Shown: positions 5,354 through 5,537 of the stretch, one piece after another
Layout of the letters: each line of letters starts with the position of its first letter
Position numbering within the stretch: the stretch's first letter is position 1
Assembly (NCBI GenBank): GCA_016206995.1
Contig: JACQQN010000091.1
Coordinates: 1 to 5,537, forward strand
DNA from: Candidatus Omnitrophota bacterium
GTDB taxonomy: Bacteria > Omnitrophota > Omnitrophia > Omnitrophales > Abzuiibacteriaceae
Reading direction: 5' to 3'
Length of the DNA: 5,537 bases
Translations under genes and position numbers: made by a program
Notes under the pieces: generated by a model
The model's database searches: none
What the model was told of the DNA's origin: nothing
Seen by the model: only the letters and a program-made list of their open reading frames with translations

Positions 5354-5537
5354 ACGTCTGGTTTGCACGATGGTCGGGGGAGGACAACTGACCTGTCACA
5401 ACTAATGTGCCAGCAGGCGAAGGGGAATAATTACCGCTAATTTCATGATTTTTTGAACCGTCTTGGATCATTACTTCTATATCAGGTGGAGGTAATTTAA
5501 GTCTAAACATATCATCCTCAGAAAAATTGTCCAGACG
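5340..5537 (-). CDS. C-terminal part of an unrecognised protein (5' truncated)
   Basis: On the minus strand the frame is open from the last base of the window to a TAA at 5342-5340, giving 65 residues without the start of the gene. The sequence begins RLDNFSEDDMFRLKLPPPDI and continues with short polar, beta-prone stretches such as GTLVVTGQLSS, ending in a polar tail (HRANQTSNVD). No transmembrane segment or known motif is visible. It has the same orientation as proteins A and B, and its PPP-containing segment recalls SPPPIDTE in B, but the similarity is too short to claim kinship. Residue composition and clean reading through to the stop support real coding. It could be the tail of another exported protein; that is speculation. 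Confidence 0.6.
   Translation of the reverse strand, partial: RLDNFSEDDMFRLKLPPPDIEVMIQDGSKNHEISGNYSPSPAGTLVVTGQLSSPDHRANQTSNVD

Overview
The window is AT-rich bacterial DNA with seven supportable protein genes and one likely gene relic. No rRNA, tRNA, CRISPR array or insertion sequence is visible. Two genes run off the ends. Two secreted proteins with Sec-type signal peptides, plus ordinary transporter and DedA genes, point to a free-living or environmental bacterium. The mix of an Aquifex LeuT-like transporter, a short Cys-rich DUF378 protein and unrecognised Gly/Pro-rich exported proteins would fit an uncultured lineage such as Omnitrophota, but the window alone cannot settle this.

Layout. 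Positions 1-276 (+) hold the C-terminus of a HEAT-like helical protein. Meeting it tail to tail, with only 2 bp between stop codons, is a minus-strand gene group read from right to left. It consists of an exported Gly/Pro-rich protein (3543-2704, 'protein A'), a DedA-family membrane protein (2611-1979), a LeuT-type sodium-coupled amino acid transporter (1975-377), and a 33-residue single-pass membrane peptide (380-279) whose ATG overlaps the transporter stop codon. The peptide is probably the transporter's small partner subunit. The DedA/transporter gap is 3 bp and the transporter/peptide junction is an ATGA overlap, so these three are very likely one transcript.

Further right is a second exported protein (4741-3866, 'protein B'). 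It shares with protein A a gapless block (DYDxDxxLGVxxxFxxD, then RP at a fixed distance) just after the signal peptide, although the rest of the two proteins has diverged. I do not recognise this family; it is the most novel-looking content here. The 322-bp gap between A and B contains three inverted repeats and scraps of coding-like sequence on the plus strand.

The divergent gene at 5077-5292 (+) is a 71-residue two-helix DUF378 protein with a cysteine pair at each end. The window closes with the 3' end of another minus-strand gene (5537-5340), unrecognised, converging on DUF378.

Working together: the DedA, transporter and small-subunit genes form a coherent membrane-transport unit. A and B look like envelope or secreted proteins with disordered linkers and helical tails. 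Nothing in the sequence ties A functionally to the transporter beyond adjacency.
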